From assembly GCF_900106675.1 (NCBI RefSeq), contig NZ_FNOB01000007.1:146358-210357 (forward strand): DNA of 64,000 bases, given 5' to 3'. Shown here in pieces: positions 21,181 to 30,854 of the stretch. A program made the position numbers and the translations under genes. Numbering within the stretch: position 1 is the stretch's first letter; every line of letters starts with the position of its first letter. The notes beneath the pieces are model-generated. The model ran no database searches, was not told the DNA's origin, and worked only from the letters and a program-made list of their open reading frames with translations. The DNA is from Allgaiera indica. GTDB taxonomy: Bacteria > Pseudomonadota > Alphaproteobacteria > Rhodobacterales > Rhodobacteraceae.

Positions 21181-22623
21181 ATGATTTCCGACGATCTGAG
21201 CCTTCTGCTTCCCGAAATCGTGCTGGCGGTCTATGCGATGGCGGCGCTGATGTTCGGGGCCTACACCAGCAAGGACCGCGCCATGCCGGTGATCACCTGG
21301 ACCACGGCCGGGGTCTTCGCGGTGCTGGCCTTCTGGATCGGGGTGACCGGGCCGGGCACCCATACCGCCTTTGGCGGCATGTTCATCGACGACGGGTTCT
21401 CGCGTTTCGCGAAGGTGGTTGTGCTGCTTTCGGCCGCCGCCGTGTTGGTGATGTCGCAAGATTACATGGCCAAGCGCGGCCTGGGGCGGTTCGAATATCC
21501 GATCCTGATCGCGCTGGCCGTCGTCGGCATGATGGTGATGGTCTCGGCCGGCGACCTGATGTCGCTTTACATGGGGCTGGAACTGCAGTCGCTGGCGCTT
21601 TATGTCGTGGCCAGCTTGCGCCGCGACAGCATCAAGTCGACCGAGGCGGGGCTGAAATACTTCGTCCTGGGCGCGCTTAGCTCGGGCATCTTGCTGTATG
21701 GTGCCTCGCTGACCTATGGATTTTCCGGCACGACGCTGTTTTCGGGCATAATCCAGACAGTGCATGGCGGGCAGATGTCGCTGGGGCTGCTGTTCGGTCT
21801 GGTGTTCCTGATCTCGGGGATGGCGTTCAAGATCTCGGCGGTGCCCTTCCACATGTGGACCCCCGATGTCTACGAGGGCTCTCCCACCCCGGTGACCGCC
21901 TTCTTCGCCACCGCGCCCAAGGCGGCGGCAATGGCGCTGCTGGCGCGGCTGCTGTTCGGCGCCTTCGGTACCGCCGTGCAGGAATGGAGCCAGGTGCTGT
22001 CTGTGCTGGCGGTGGGCTCGATGTTCCTGGGTGCGGTCGCGGCGCTTGGCCAGAACGACCTGAAGCGGCTGATGGCCTATTCCTCGATCACCCATATGGG
22101 CTATGCGCTGGTGGGCCTGTCGGCGGGAACCCCCGAGGGCGTGCAGGCGATGCTGATCTACATGTCGATCTACGCCACCACCACGATCGGCGTCTTCGCC
22201 TTCATGCTGTCGATGGAACGCGACGGCGTGCAGATCACCGATCTGCGGGCGCTGAACCTCTATGCCAATAAGGAGCCGCTGAAGGCGCTGGCGCTGATGG
22301 TGCTGTTGTTCAGCCTGGCGGGGGTGCCGCCGATGTTGGGCTTCATCGCCAAGTTCTACGTCCTCAAGGCGGCGATCGACGCGCATCTGTACTGGCTGGC
22401 GCTTCTGGCCGTGGTCGCCTCGGTGATCGGCGCGGTCTATTACATCCGGATCGTCTATCTGATGTATTTCGGCAAGGAAAACGAGGGCCTCGACACCGGC
22501 CCCATGGGGGTGATGCCCTGGGTGATGCTGATGGGCTCGGCCGCGGTCACGCTGCTGGGGGTCATCAACCTGTTCGGGGTCGAGGGGCTGGCGCAGGCCG
22601 CCGCGCTGACGCTTGTCCAGTGA
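21181..22623 (+). CDS. nuoN: NADH-quinone oxidoreductase subunit N (antiporter-like)
   Basis: 480 residues and about 14 transmembrane helices. It carries [45 protein letters not shown] and [20 protein letters not shown], the third copy of the antiporter signature in the operon. Last nuo gene; its end overlaps the start of birA by 11 nt. Confidence 0.96.
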   Translation: MISDDLSLLLPEIVLAVYAMAALMFGAYTSKDRAMPVITWTTAGVFAVLAFWIGVTGPGTHTAFGGMFIDDGFSRFAKVVVLLSAAAVLVMSQDYMAKRGLGRFEYPILIALAVVGMMVMVSAGDLMSLYMGLELQSLALYVVASLRRDSIKSTEAGLKYFVLGALSSGILLYGASLTYGFSGTTLFSGIIQTVHGGQMSLGLLFGLVFLISGMAFKISAVPFHMWTPDVYEGSPTPVTAFFATAPKAAAMALLARLLFGAFGTAVQEWSQVLSVLAVGSMFLGAVAALGQNDLKRLMAYSSITHMGYALVGLSAGTPEGVQAMLIYMSIYATTTIGVFAFMLSMERDGVQITDLRALNLYANKEPLKALALMVLLFSLAGVPPMLGFIAKFYVLKAAIDAHLYWLALLAVVASVIGAVYYIRIVYLMYFGKENEGLDTGPMGVMPWVMLMGSAAVTLLGVINLFGVEGLAQAAALTLVQ

Positions 22624-23380
22624 TCTTGCGCGCCGGGGCTGGCCTGCGGGCTATGGCCGGGTGATCCTGGACCAGACCGACAGCACCAATGCCGAGGCCG
22701 CGCGCCGCGCGCCGGGGCTGACGGCGCCGGAATGGATCCTGGCGCGGCACCAGAATGCGGCGCGCGGCCGGCGCGGCCGGCCCTGGGCGATGCCGGCGGG
22801 CAATTTCGCGGCCACGCTGGTCATGCACCCGGCCGAGCGCCCCGAGATCGTGGCGCTGCGCAGCTTCGTCGCGGCGCTGGCGCTGCATGACGCCTTCGTC
22901 GCCGTCACCGGCCGGGCCGAGCCCTTCTCGGTGAAATGGCCCAACGACGTGCTTCTGAACGGTGGCAAGGTGGCGGGGATCTTGCTGGAAAGCACGGGGC
23001 AGGGGCCGCGGGTCAGCCATCTGGCGATCGGCATCGGCATCAACCTGGCCGCCGCGCCCGAGGCGGCCCAGGTCGAACCCGGCGCCACCCGCCCGGTCAG
23101 CCTGATCGCCGAAACCGGCGCCCGCGTCACCCCCGAGGAATTCCTGGATCTTCTGGCCCCCGCCTATGCCGCGCGCGAAACCCTCTTCACCACCCAAGGC
23201 TTCGCCCCGATCCGCGAGGCCTGGCTGCAGCGCGCCGCCCGGATCGGAGAGGAAATCGTAGCCCGCACAACCCATGAGAGCATCCCCGGAACCTTCGAGA
23301 CGGTGGACGCGATGGGCAACCTTGTCCTAAACACGGCCAAAGGGCGCCGCGCGATCCCCGCGGCAGAGGTCTTCTTTTGA
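22613..23380 (+). CDS. birA: Biotin--[acetyl-CoA-carboxylase] ligase (no DNA-binding domain)
   Basis: 255 residues, attaching biotin to carboxylase carriers such as mccA's product. Catalytic motifs are [10 protein letters not shown], the biotin/AMP loop [37 protein letters not shown] and IGIGINLA. The N-terminal helix-turn-helix of E. coli BirA is missing, so this is the monofunctional type. The start is uncertain: the TTG at 22613 overlaps nuoN, and the only other upstream option in frame is a GTG at 22661 that would cut into the first motif. Confidence 0.9.
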   Translation: MSSDLARRGWPAGYGRVILDQTDSTNAEAARRAPGLTAPEWILARHQNAARGRRGRPWAMPAGNFAATLVMHPAERPEIVALRSFVAALALHDAFVAVTGRAEPFSVKWPNDVLLNGGKVAGILLESTGQGPRVSHLAIGIGINLAAAPEAAQVEPGATRPVSLIAETGARVTPEEFLDLLAPAYAARETLFTTQGFAPIREAWLQRAARIGEEIVARTTHESIPGTFETVDAMGNLVLNTAKGRRAIPAAEVFF

Positions 23381-23391
23381 AGGAGGGCGCG

Positions 23392-24171
23392 ATGCTTCTG
23401 TGCATTGATTGCGGCAATACCAATACCGTATTCTCGATCTGGGACGGCACGCGGTTCCTGTGCACGCTGCGCACCTCGACCGAGCATCAGCGCACGGCCG
23501 ATCAGTATTTCGTCTGGTTCTCGACGCTGGTCGGGCATCACGGCATCCGCCCCGAGATCGAGGATGTGATCATTTCGTCCACGGTGCCGCGGGTGGTGTT
23601 CAACCTGCGGGTGCTGGCGGATCGCTATTTCAACACCCGGCCACTGGTGGTGGGCCGCCCCGACTGCCTGCTGCCGGTACCGCCGCGCGTCGATCCCGGC
23701 ACCGGGGTGGGGCCGGACCGGCTGGTGAATTCGGCCGGGGCTTTTGAGCGCCACGGCGGCAATCTGATCGTGGTGGATTTCGGCACCGCCACCACCTTCG
23801 ACGTTGTGGCCCAGGATGGCGCCTATGTCGGCGGGGTGATCGCGCCGGGGGTGAACCTGTCGCTTGAGGCGCTGCACATGGCCGCCGCCGCGCTGCCGCA
23901 TGTGGACGTGACCAAGCCGCAAAGCGTCATCGGCACCAACACCGTCGCCTGCATGCAATCGGGGATCTTCTGGGGCTATGTCGGCCTCGTGCGTGAGATC
24001 TGCGGCCGCATCCGCGACGAATACGACCAGCCCATGAAAATCATCGGAACCGGCGGCCTCGCGCCGCTGTTCGCCACCGGAGACGTCCTTTTCGACACGA
24101 TCGAGGAGGATCTGACAATGCACGGCCTGACCGTGATTCATGCATACAACAAGGAAAACGGCCCCACATGA
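23392..24171 (+). CDS. coaX: Type III pantothenate kinase
   Basis: 259 residues, catalysing the first step of coenzyme A synthesis in the ASKHA fold. Motifs are the P-loop-like IDCGNTNTVFSIWDG at the N-terminus, GPDRLVNSAGAF, DFGTATTFDVV and GGVIAPGVNLSLEALHMAAAALP. The ATG at 23392 follows AAGGAGG, so the in-frame TTG at 23377 is not needed. Overlaps the RNase J start by 4 nt. Confidence 0.94.
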   Translation: MLLCIDCGNTNTVFSIWDGTRFLCTLRTSTEHQRTADQYFVWFSTLVGHHGIRPEIEDVIISSTVPRVVFNLRVLADRYFNTRPLVVGRPDCLLPVPPRVDPGTGVGPDRLVNSAGAFERHGGNLIVVDFGTATTFDVVAQDGAYVGGVIAPGVNLSLEALHMAAAALPHVDVTKPQSVIGTNTVACMQSGIFWGYVGLVREICGRIRDEYDQPMKIIGTGGLAPLFATGDVLFDTIEEDLTMHGLTVIHAYNKENGPT

Positions 24172-25847
24172 CCAAAAAGAAGGACCGGCTGATCTACCTG
24201 CCCCTCGGCGGCGCGGGCGAGATCGGTATGAACTGCTATGTCTATGGCTATGGCCCCGAGGGGCGCGAACGGCTGATCGTCGTCGATCTGGGCCTGACCT
24301 TTCCGGATATGGACACGACGCCCGGCGTCGATCTGATCCTGCCCGACATATCGTGGCTGGCGGCGCGCGCCGATCGGATCGAAGCGATCTTCATCACCCA
24401 TGCGCATGAGGACCATATCGGCGCGCTCGCCCATCTGTGGCCGCAGCTCAAGGCGCAGGTCTTCTGCCGCCGCTTCACCGGCATGCTGGCGGCGATGAAG
24501 CTGGAAGACCGCGGCCTGCAACCGAATGTCGTCTCGGTGGTCGAGCCGCGTCCCCATGCGGTCGAGGCCGGGCCCTTCCGGGTGCAATTCGTCCCCGTGT
24601 CGCATTCTATCCCCGAAAGCTCGGCGCTGATCATCGATACGCCGGCCGGGCGGGTCGTGCATACGGGTGATTTCAAGCTGGACGGCGCGCCGGTGGTGGG
24701 CGAGGCCTTCGCCCCCGAGGAATGGCATGCGATCGCCAAGGAAGGCGACGGCGTTCATGCGTTGATGTGCGATTCCACCAATATCTTCTCGCCTAGGCCC
24801 GGGCGGTCGGAATCGACCCTGGCCGAACCGCTGACCGCGCTGGTTGCCGGGGCCGGCGGCATGGTGGTGGCGACGACCTTCGCGTCGAACGTGGCGCGGC
24901 TGAAGACGCTGGCCGAGGCCGGGCGCGCAGCGGGCCGCTCGGTCTGCCTGCTGGGGCGGGCGATGAAACGGATGGTGACCGCGGCGGTGGAAAGCGGCGT
25001 GCTGACCGATTTCCCCAGCACCGTTTCGCCTGAACAGGCGGTCGATATCGGGCGCGAGAACCTGATGCTGATCGTCACCGGCAGCCAGGGCGAACGCCGC
25101 GCGGCCTCGGCCCAGCTGGCGCGCGGCAAATATCTGGGGCTGCAACTGGCCGAGGGCGACCTGTTCCTGTTCTCGTCGAAGACCATCCCCGGAAACGAGC
25201 GCGGCGTGATCCGCATCATGAATGCGTTTTCCGAGATGGGCGTGGATGTGGTCGACGATCACGACGGCCTTTATCACGTCTCGGGGCACGCCAACCGCCC
25301 GGACCTGGAGGGCGTGCACGACCTGCTGCGCCCGAAGATGCTGATCCCGATGCATGGCGAGCACCGGCATCTGCGCGAACATGCAAAAGTGGCGTCGGAC
25401 AAAGGGATAGCATCCGAAGTTGCGACGAACGGAATGATGATCGACCTGACGTCCGGGCGTCCGCAGGTGGCCGAATACATCGAGACGGGGCGCGTATATC
25501 TGGACGGCAACGTGCTGATCGGCGCGATGGACGGCGTGGTCCGCGACCGGATCCGCATGGCGCTGAACGGCCATGTGATGGTGACCGTGATCCTCGACGA
25601 ACAGGGAGAGCCGCTGGGCGACGCCTGGGCAGATGCGATGGGTCTGGCCGAGACCGGCAAGTCCGGCGCGCCGCTGGTGGAGGCGATCGAGGCCGATCTG
25701 ACCGAATTTCTCAACCGCGCCGACCACCGCGTGCTGAAGGACGACGACAAGCTGGACGAGGCGCTGCGCCGGATCGTGCGCCAGGTCGCGATGGAGGAGG
25801 TCGGCAAGAAGCCCGAGGTGACGACGGTGGTCTCGCGGCTGGATTGA
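24168..25847 (+). CDS. rnj: Ribonuclease J (metallo-beta-lactamase/beta-CASP family)
   Basis: 559 residues. Zinc motif HAHEDHIGAL at residues ~83-92, further ligands in PVSHSIPESSALIIDT and the HTGDFKLD segment, beta-CASP motifs around VTGSQGERRAA and the C-terminal-side MHGEHRHLREHAK. It processes and degrades RNA with endo- and 5'-exonuclease activity and is the usual RNase J of alphaproteobacteria. It overlaps coaX, so CoA synthesis, biotinylation and RNA turnover genes ride behind nuo. Confidence 0.93.
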   Translation: MTKKKDRLIYLPLGGAGEIGMNCYVYGYGPEGRERLIVVDLGLTFPDMDTTPGVDLILPDISWLAARADRIEAIFITHAHEDHIGALAHLWPQLKAQVFCRRFTGMLAAMKLEDRGLQPNVVSVVEPRPHAVEAGPFRVQFVPVSHSIPESSALIIDTPAGRVVHTGDFKLDGAPVVGEAFAPEEWHAIAKEGDGVHALMCDSTNIFSPRPGRSESTLAEPLTALVAGAGGMVVATTFASNVARLKTLAEAGRAAGRSVCLLGRAMKRMVTAAVESGVLTDFPSTVSPEQAVDIGRENLMLIVTGSQGERRAASAQLARGKYLGLQLAEGDLFLFSSKTIPGNERGVIRIMNAFSEMGVDVVDDHDGLYHVSGHANRPDLEGVHDLLRPKMLIPMHGEHRHLREHAKVASDKGIASEVATNGMMIDLTSGRPQVAEYIETGRVYLDGNVLIGAMDGVVRDRIRMALNGHVMVTVILDEQGEPLGDAWADAMGLAETGKSGAPLVEAIEADLTEFLNRADHRVLKDDDKLDEALRRIVRQVAMEEVGKKPEVTTVVSRLD

Positions 25848-26454
25848 CCGCGCGGCCCCGGCTTCGGATCGATTGAGGCCAGGACCGGGCGCGGTGCCTC
25901 GGGGGGCACGACACCTGCTCCCGCGAGATCAGCCGAGTTTCAGCCCAGAGGCGCTGGCAGGGCTTGCCAGCGCCCGGGCCCAGATCGGCGCGGCGCCGCT
26001 GGCCTGAAAGCCGGTGCTTCGCGGGTCAGCAGAAGATCAAATGGATCGGGCGGGCGTTCTAGGAATTCGAGATTTGGACCGGCGCCCGCCGCCTAGCGGA
26101 CCTGGTCGAAAGCGGCTTTCTTCAGCCTCGGCCCGGTCGGCCAAAGGCAGCATGTGAAGTTGCAAAATCGGTTGAAGAATATCTTTCAACCCGCAGCAAC
26201 AGCTATGATTTCACGACCCGGCGCGCGCTGTGGCTTTGGGTCTTCCGTGCCGCGACGATCATCGCGTGTCTTCAGGCCCGATCCGGCGCGTCAGGTGGTG
26301 TCCCGGGGCGGGCTGGAACGGACCGTGGCCGGGGTCGGGCCAGGCGCCGCGCGTTTCGCCTAAGCCGATCCGGCCGCCCGGGACCGTGCGGAAAAGGCCG
26401 ACGGCGACGCGGCATTCGCCGCGCCCTTGCGCGGCGCCACGGGGCAGAGGCCGT
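25848..26454. other. Intergenic region between convergent rnj and the helicase gene
   Basis: No credible gene is seen in these 607 bp; the open frames have shadow-like compositions. Two hairpins are visible. A perfect 9-bp stem GCGCTGGCA/TGCCAGCGC lies at 25951-25973 with a 5-nt loop, and an AT-rich one, GGTTGAA/TTCAACC, lies at 26170-26191. Either could serve as a terminator, although neither has a clear U-tract. The stretch 26150-26215 is notably AT-richer than its surroundings. Confidence 0.6.
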
Positions 26455-27894
26455 CTACGAAGTCTTGAAGCTGCGGGTCAGGAAATCGGGCATGTGATCG
26501 CCCATGCCGACGACCGCGTCTTCCTCGCGCCGACCATTGCGCCGTTCGCCTTCGCGGCGCTCCGACTTGCGGCGCTCGGGCTTCGGGGCTTCGGCGGCCG
26601 CGGGTTCGGCCACCACGGGGGCCGGCTCTTCGCGGGGCGCCTCGTCACGGCGGCTGCGGCCGCCACGGCTGCGGCCGCGCCCACCTTCCTTGCGCTCGTC
26701 CTTGCGGTCGTCCTTCTCGCGGCGCGGCCGCTCGGGGGCGGCACTGAATTCGGGCACCTCACCGGCGGGGATGTCCATCTTGACCAGCGACGTGATGGCC
26801 GACAGATATTTGTCATCGGCCGGCACCGCCAGCGTGTAGGCGCGCCCCTGCCGCCCGGCGCGGCCGGTGCGGCCGATGCGGTGGACGTAATCCTCGGCAT
26901 GGCTGGGGACGTCGAAGTTGAACACATGGCTGACCGCCGGAATATCCAGCCCACGCGCCGCCACGTCCGACGCCACAAGGAACCTGAGCGTCCCGTCGCG
27001 GAACCCGTCCAGGGTGCGGGTGCGCTGCGACTGGTCCAGATCGCCATGAATCGGGGCAGCATCAAAGCCGTGCGATTTCAATGACTTGGCTACCACATCT
27101 ACATCGACCTTGCGATTGCAGAAGATGATCGCGTTTTGACAGGCCTCACCCTCGACCTCGATCAGCGCGCGCAGCAGCGCCCGCTTCTCGGTGAAGCTGC
27201 GATCACGCCGCGAGGGGGTGAACGAGAACAGCTTCTGCTCGATCGTCTCCGAGGCAGTGGCCTGGCGCGCGACCTCGACACGGGCGGGATTGTGCAGGAA
27301 GGCGTTGGTGATCCGCTCGATCTCGGGCGCCATCGTGGCCGAGAAGAACAGCGTCTGCCGGGTGAACGGCGTCAGCTGGAAGATCCGCTCGATATCGGGG
27401 ATGAACCCCATGTCGAGCATCCGGTCGGCCTCGTCCACCACCATGATCTGCACGCCGGTCAAGAGCAGCTTGCCGCGCTCGAAATGATCCAGCAGACGGC
27501 CGGGCGTGGCGATCAGCACGTCGACGCCGCGGTCGATCAGCTTGTCCTGCTCGCCGAAGCTGACGCCGCCGATCAGCAACGCCTTGGTCAGCTTGGTGTT
27601 CTTGGCGTAGATGTCGAAATTCTCGGCCACCTGGGCGGCAAGTTCGCGCGTCGGCGCCAGCACCAGGCTGCGCGGCATCCGGGCGCGGGCGCGGCCCTTG
27701 CCGAGCAGGGTGATCATCGGCAGCGTGAAGCTGGCGGTCTTGCCGGTGCCGGTCTGGGCGATGCCCAGCACGTCGCGGCCTTCCAGCGCATGCGGGATCG
27801 CCTGGGCCTGGATCGGGGTGGGGGTTTCATAGCCGGCTTCGGCGACGGCGCTCAGCACCTTGGGATCCAAGGCGAGATCGGTGAATTTGGTCAT
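26455..27894 (-). CDS. DEAD-box ATP-dependent RNA helicase (RhlE-like)
   Basis: 479 residues with the full motif set: Q motif (GYETPTPIQAQAIPHAL), Walker A AQTGTGKT, PTRELAAQ, GG and TPGRLLD, DEAD box VDEADRMLDMG, SAT, then ARGLDIP and HRIGRTGRAG in the second RecA domain. The tail (~385-479) is a highly charged, Arg/Glu-rich low-complexity segment that probably binds RNA. RhlE-type helicases act in ribosome assembly and RNA decay. Convergent with rnj. Start MTKFTDLALDP at 27894. Confidence 0.93.
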   Translation of the reverse strand: MTKFTDLALDPKVLSAVAEAGYETPTPIQAQAIPHALEGRDVLGIAQTGTGKTASFTLPMITLLGKGRARARMPRSLVLAPTRELAAQVAENFDIYAKNTKLTKALLIGGVSFGEQDKLIDRGVDVLIATPGRLLDHFERGKLLLTGVQIMVVDEADRMLDMGFIPDIERIFQLTPFTRQTLFFSATMAPEIERITNAFLHNPARVEVARQATASETIEQKLFSFTPSRRDRSFTEKRALLRALIEVEGEACQNAIIFCNRKVDVDVVAKSLKSHGFDAAPIHGDLDQSQRTRTLDGFRDGTLRFLVASDVAARGLDIPAVSHVFNFDVPSHAEDYVHRIGRTGRAGRQGRAYTLAVPADDKYLSAITSLVKMDIPAGEVPEFSAAPERPRREKDDRKDERKEGGRGRSRGGRSRRDEAPREEPAPVVAEPAAAEAPKPERRKSERREGERRNGRREEDAVVGMGDHMPDFLTRSFKTS

Positions 27895-28112
27895 CAGCGT
27901 CCTAGTCGGCGCGGCATCGGGCCGCGCTGGGTTATGGGACGCGATTGTCCGGGCGTCCCGGCGTCAGTCTTGCCCCCGTCAGGCCGTGGCCCCGGAGAAT
28001 GGGATTGGACCTAGCGGAAAAGGCACGAAAGGTCAATTGCCTGTGCGGGCTGCGCCTTGCACCGCGCCGGGCAGAGGGCTATCCAGCTAGGGACGCATTG
28101 GAGGGGGATCCC

Positions 28113-29948
28113 ATGGCCCATTATCGTTCTCGCAGATCCACGCATGGCCGCAACATGGCGGGCGCCCGGGGGCTGTGGCGCGCAACCGGCATGAAAGATG
28201 AGGATTTCGGCAAGCCGATCATCGCGGTCGTGAACTCGTTCACCCAGTTCGTGCCGGGCCATGTGCATCTGAAGGATCTGGGTCAGATGGTCGCGCGCGA
28301 GATCGAAAGCGCCGGCGGCGTCGCCAAGGAATTCAACACCATCGCGGTGGATGACGGCATCGCCATGGGTCATGATGGGATGCTCTATTCGCTGCCTTCG
28401 CGCGAGTTGATCGCTGACAGCGTCGAATACATGGTCAATGCCCATTGCGCCGACGCCATGGTCTGCATCTCGAATTGCGACAAGATCACGCCCGGCATGC
28501 TGATGGCGGCGATGCGGCTGAACATCCCCTGCATCTTCGTCTCGGGCGGGCCGATGGAGGCGGGCAAGATCAGCCCCGACGTGATCGACCATGACCTGGA
28601 CCTTGTCGACGCCATGGTGATGGCCGCCGACGACCGCTACACCGACGAACAGGTACTGGAGGTCGAAAAGGCCGCCTGTCCGACCTGCGGCTCGTGTTCT
28701 GGGATGTTCACGGCGAATTCGATGAACTGCCTGGCCGAGGCGCTGGGGCTGGCGCTGCCGGGCAACGGCTCGATGCTGGCCACCCATGCCGATCGCAAGG
28801 AATTGTTCCTCGAGGCCGGGCGCAAGATCGTCGAGATCACGCGCCGCCATTATGAGTTGGAGGACAAGGGCCTGCTGCCGCGCGAGATCGCCACGTTCAA
28901 GGCCTTCGAGAACGCGATGAGCCTGGATATCGCGATGGGCGGGTCGACGAACACCGTGCTGCACCTTCTGGCGATCGCGCATGAGGGCGGGGTCGATTTC
29001 ACCATGGACGATATCGACCGGCTCAGCCGCAAGGTGCCGGTGCTGTGCAAGGTGGCACCGGCCAAGCAGGATGTGCATATGGAGGATGTCCACCGCGCCG
29101 GCGGTATCATGGGCATCCTGGGCGAAATGAACCGCGCCGGGCTGATCCATCCCGACGCGCGCACCATCCATACCGAGACCATGGGCGAGGCGATCCAGAA
29201 ATGGGACGTGATCACCGCCAATGACGCGGCGGTGGACGAATTCTACCGCGCCGCGCCCGGCGGCGTGCGCACCACGCAGGCGTTTTCCACCCAGAACCGC
29301 TACAAGGCGCTGGATCGCGACCGCGAGACGGGCGTGATCCGCGCGGCCGATCATGCGTTTTCGAAGGATGGCGGCCTGGCGGTGCTGTTTGGCAACATCG
29401 CCGAGCGCGGCTGCATCGTGAAGACGGCGGGGGTGGACGATTCGATCCTGAAATTCACCGGCACCGCGAAGGTGTTCGAGAGCCAGGACGACGCGGTTTC
29501 GGGCATCTTGACCGGCAAGGTGCGCGAAGGCGAGGTGGTGGTGATCCGCTATGAGGGTCCGCGCGGCGGGCCGGGGATGCAGGAAATGCTGTACCCGACC
29601 TCCTATCTGAAATCGAAAGGGCTGGGAAAGGCCTGCGCGCTGCTGACGGACGGGCGGTTTTCGGGTGGCACTTCGGGTCTGTCGATCGGCCATGTCAGCC
29701 CCGAGGCGGAAGAGGGCGGGTTGATCGGCCTGGTCGAGGATGGCGACAGGATCGAGATCGACATCCCCGGCCGCACGATCCATCTGGCGGTCGACGCGAC
29801 CACGCTGGAAGCACGCCGCGCGGCCAAGGGGCCGCTGCCGTGGAAACCCGCGCAGCCCAGGAAGCGCGCGGTGTCGACGGCGCTGAAGGCCTATGCGCTG
29901 CTGGCCTCTTCGGCCGCGCGGGGCGGCGTGCGCATCTTGCCGGAATGA
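28113..29948 (+). CDS. ilvD: Dihydroxy-acid dehydratase
   Basis: 611 residues, catalysing the penultimate step of valine/isoleucine synthesis. Iron-sulfur and active-site motifs are [34 protein letters not shown] and [24 protein letters not shown] (given in part), plus [20 protein letters not shown]. The ATG at 28113 follows GGAGGGGG, and the length matches IlvD. Upstream open frame is not family-like. Divergent from the helicase gene, so its promoter should lie in 27895-28100. Confidence 0.95.
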   Translation: MAHYRSRRSTHGRNMAGARGLWRATGMKDEDFGKPIIAVVNSFTQFVPGHVHLKDLGQMVAREIESAGGVAKEFNTIAVDDGIAMGHDGMLYSLPSRELIADSVEYMVNAHCADAMVCISNCDKITPGMLMAAMRLNIPCIFVSGGPMEAGKISPDVIDHDLDLVDAMVMAADDRYTDEQVLEVEKAACPTCGSCSGMFTANSMNCLAEALGLALPGNGSMLATHADRKELFLEAGRKIVEITRRHYELEDKGLLPREIATFKAFENAMSLDIAMGGSTNTVLHLLAIAHEGGVDFTMDDIDRLSRKVPVLCKVAPAKQDVHMEDVHRAGGIMGILGEMNRAGLIHPDARTIHTETMGEAIQKWDVITANDAAVDEFYRAAPGGVRTTQAFSTQNRYKALDRDRETGVIRAADHAFSKDGGLAVLFGNIAERGCIVKTAGVDDSILKFTGTAKVFESQDDAVSGILTGKVREGEVVVIRYEGPRGGPGMQEMLYPTSYLKSKGLGKACALLTDGRFSGGTSGLSIGHVSPEAEEGGLIGLVEDGDRIEIDIPGRTIHLAVDATTLEARRAAKGPLPWKPAQPRKRAVSTALKAYALLASSAARGGVRILPE

Positions 29949-29956
29949 TCTTGCAG

Positions 29957-29981
29957 GCCGCCGCGGGCGAAACGCGGCGGC
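29957..29981 (+). terminator. Hairpin after ilvD
   Basis: A perfect 9-bp GC stem (GCCGCCGCG/CGCGGCGGC, loop GGCGAAA) begins 9 nt after the ilvD stop. There is no U-tract, so it may be a processing barrier or weak terminator rather than a classical intrinsic one. Confidence 0.5.
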
Positions 29982-30854
29982 AGCGCCGACCGGGCGATCG
30001 CCGTGACGGCCCTATCATGCGGGTTCGGGGGGCTTGGGCCATTCCGCGATCGGATGCGCCATGCCGGGCGGGCGCGCGCCCCTCGCGTACGGCGATCGGC
30101 GGCTTAGCGGCCGCTGCGCCGAACGGGGCCTGGCCGCGCAACGTGCCGCGCCAGCTGGCCCAAGGGCGCTGGCGGCCAGTGCAAGCCCGACGAGCAACCT
30201 CGACGAGATAGACCAGCGCGAATGCCGTTCCGATGGTGGGGGTCCTGGCGTCAAGCCCCGGCAGGGCGATCGTGCGCGCGGCCCTTCGCAAGTGCATGGT
30301 CGGCCGATGCGGTCCCACTTGGCGCAGGTTTCCCCGAAGCCCCAGTTCGGGCCCGCGTAGGCGCGCGCGCCGGCCTGTCAGTTCCAGCGCCCCCAGGGCC
30401 CGGCTGCGGGCCGCACAAAGCGGGCCCGTGCCGTGGCTTTGTGGAAATAAATATAATAATAACAAATAACTGAAGGCTTCAGTTCAGGTGGCGTCGCAGC
30501 ATTTCTTGACGTCGCGAAGCTTCTCGTTGGAACCAGTCTGCGCCCCACGGTATTATTGTCGCCTTTCGGGCGATAATTGCGCAAGGCATCGCGGGCCGAT
30601 TGGGGCCCCGATGCGCGGGCGGCGCGGGCATTCAAGGCACCGCCGTGTGACACGTCCGTGCCGTTCGCACGGGTCGGCGATGCGGCTTCGGGGCCACCGC
30701 CTGCACATTGGTCGCCGTTTGGGGTGGCGTGCGCGCCGTCTCGTGCCGGCCGATCGCCGCCATCCGGCGCGGACGGGCTTGAAAATGTCGCGTGGTGATG
30801 CGACCGGTCTTCGAGCCGCCTCTAGGGCTGGGCGCAGACATTCGGAGTGACGCG
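29982..30854. other. Long intergenic region before the MFS transporter gene
   Basis: About 870 bp without a gene that I can support; open frames on either strand are Arg/Pro/Ala-rich and lack domains. Features seen: an abrupt AT-rich island at 30440-30475, a perfect 8-bp inverted repeat around one base (AACTGAAG-G-CTTCAGTT) at 30468-30484, and a 9-bp stem-loop ATTGTCGCC/GGCGATAAT at 30555-30577 with loop TTTCG. The inverted repeat may be an operator and the stem-loop part of a small RNA or leader, but neither is proven. Confidence 0.55.

Noticed and set aside
26154..27084. Plus-strand frames overlapping the helicase gene
   Set aside because: Antisense to a gene with all DEAD-box motifs. The short 26154-26363 frame has no start context or conserved features.
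29695..30465. 256-codon minus-strand frame covering the gene-free stretch after ilvD
   Set aside because: It overlaps the end of ilvD antisense, has a shadow-like Arg/Pro/Ala composition and no ribosome site or domain.
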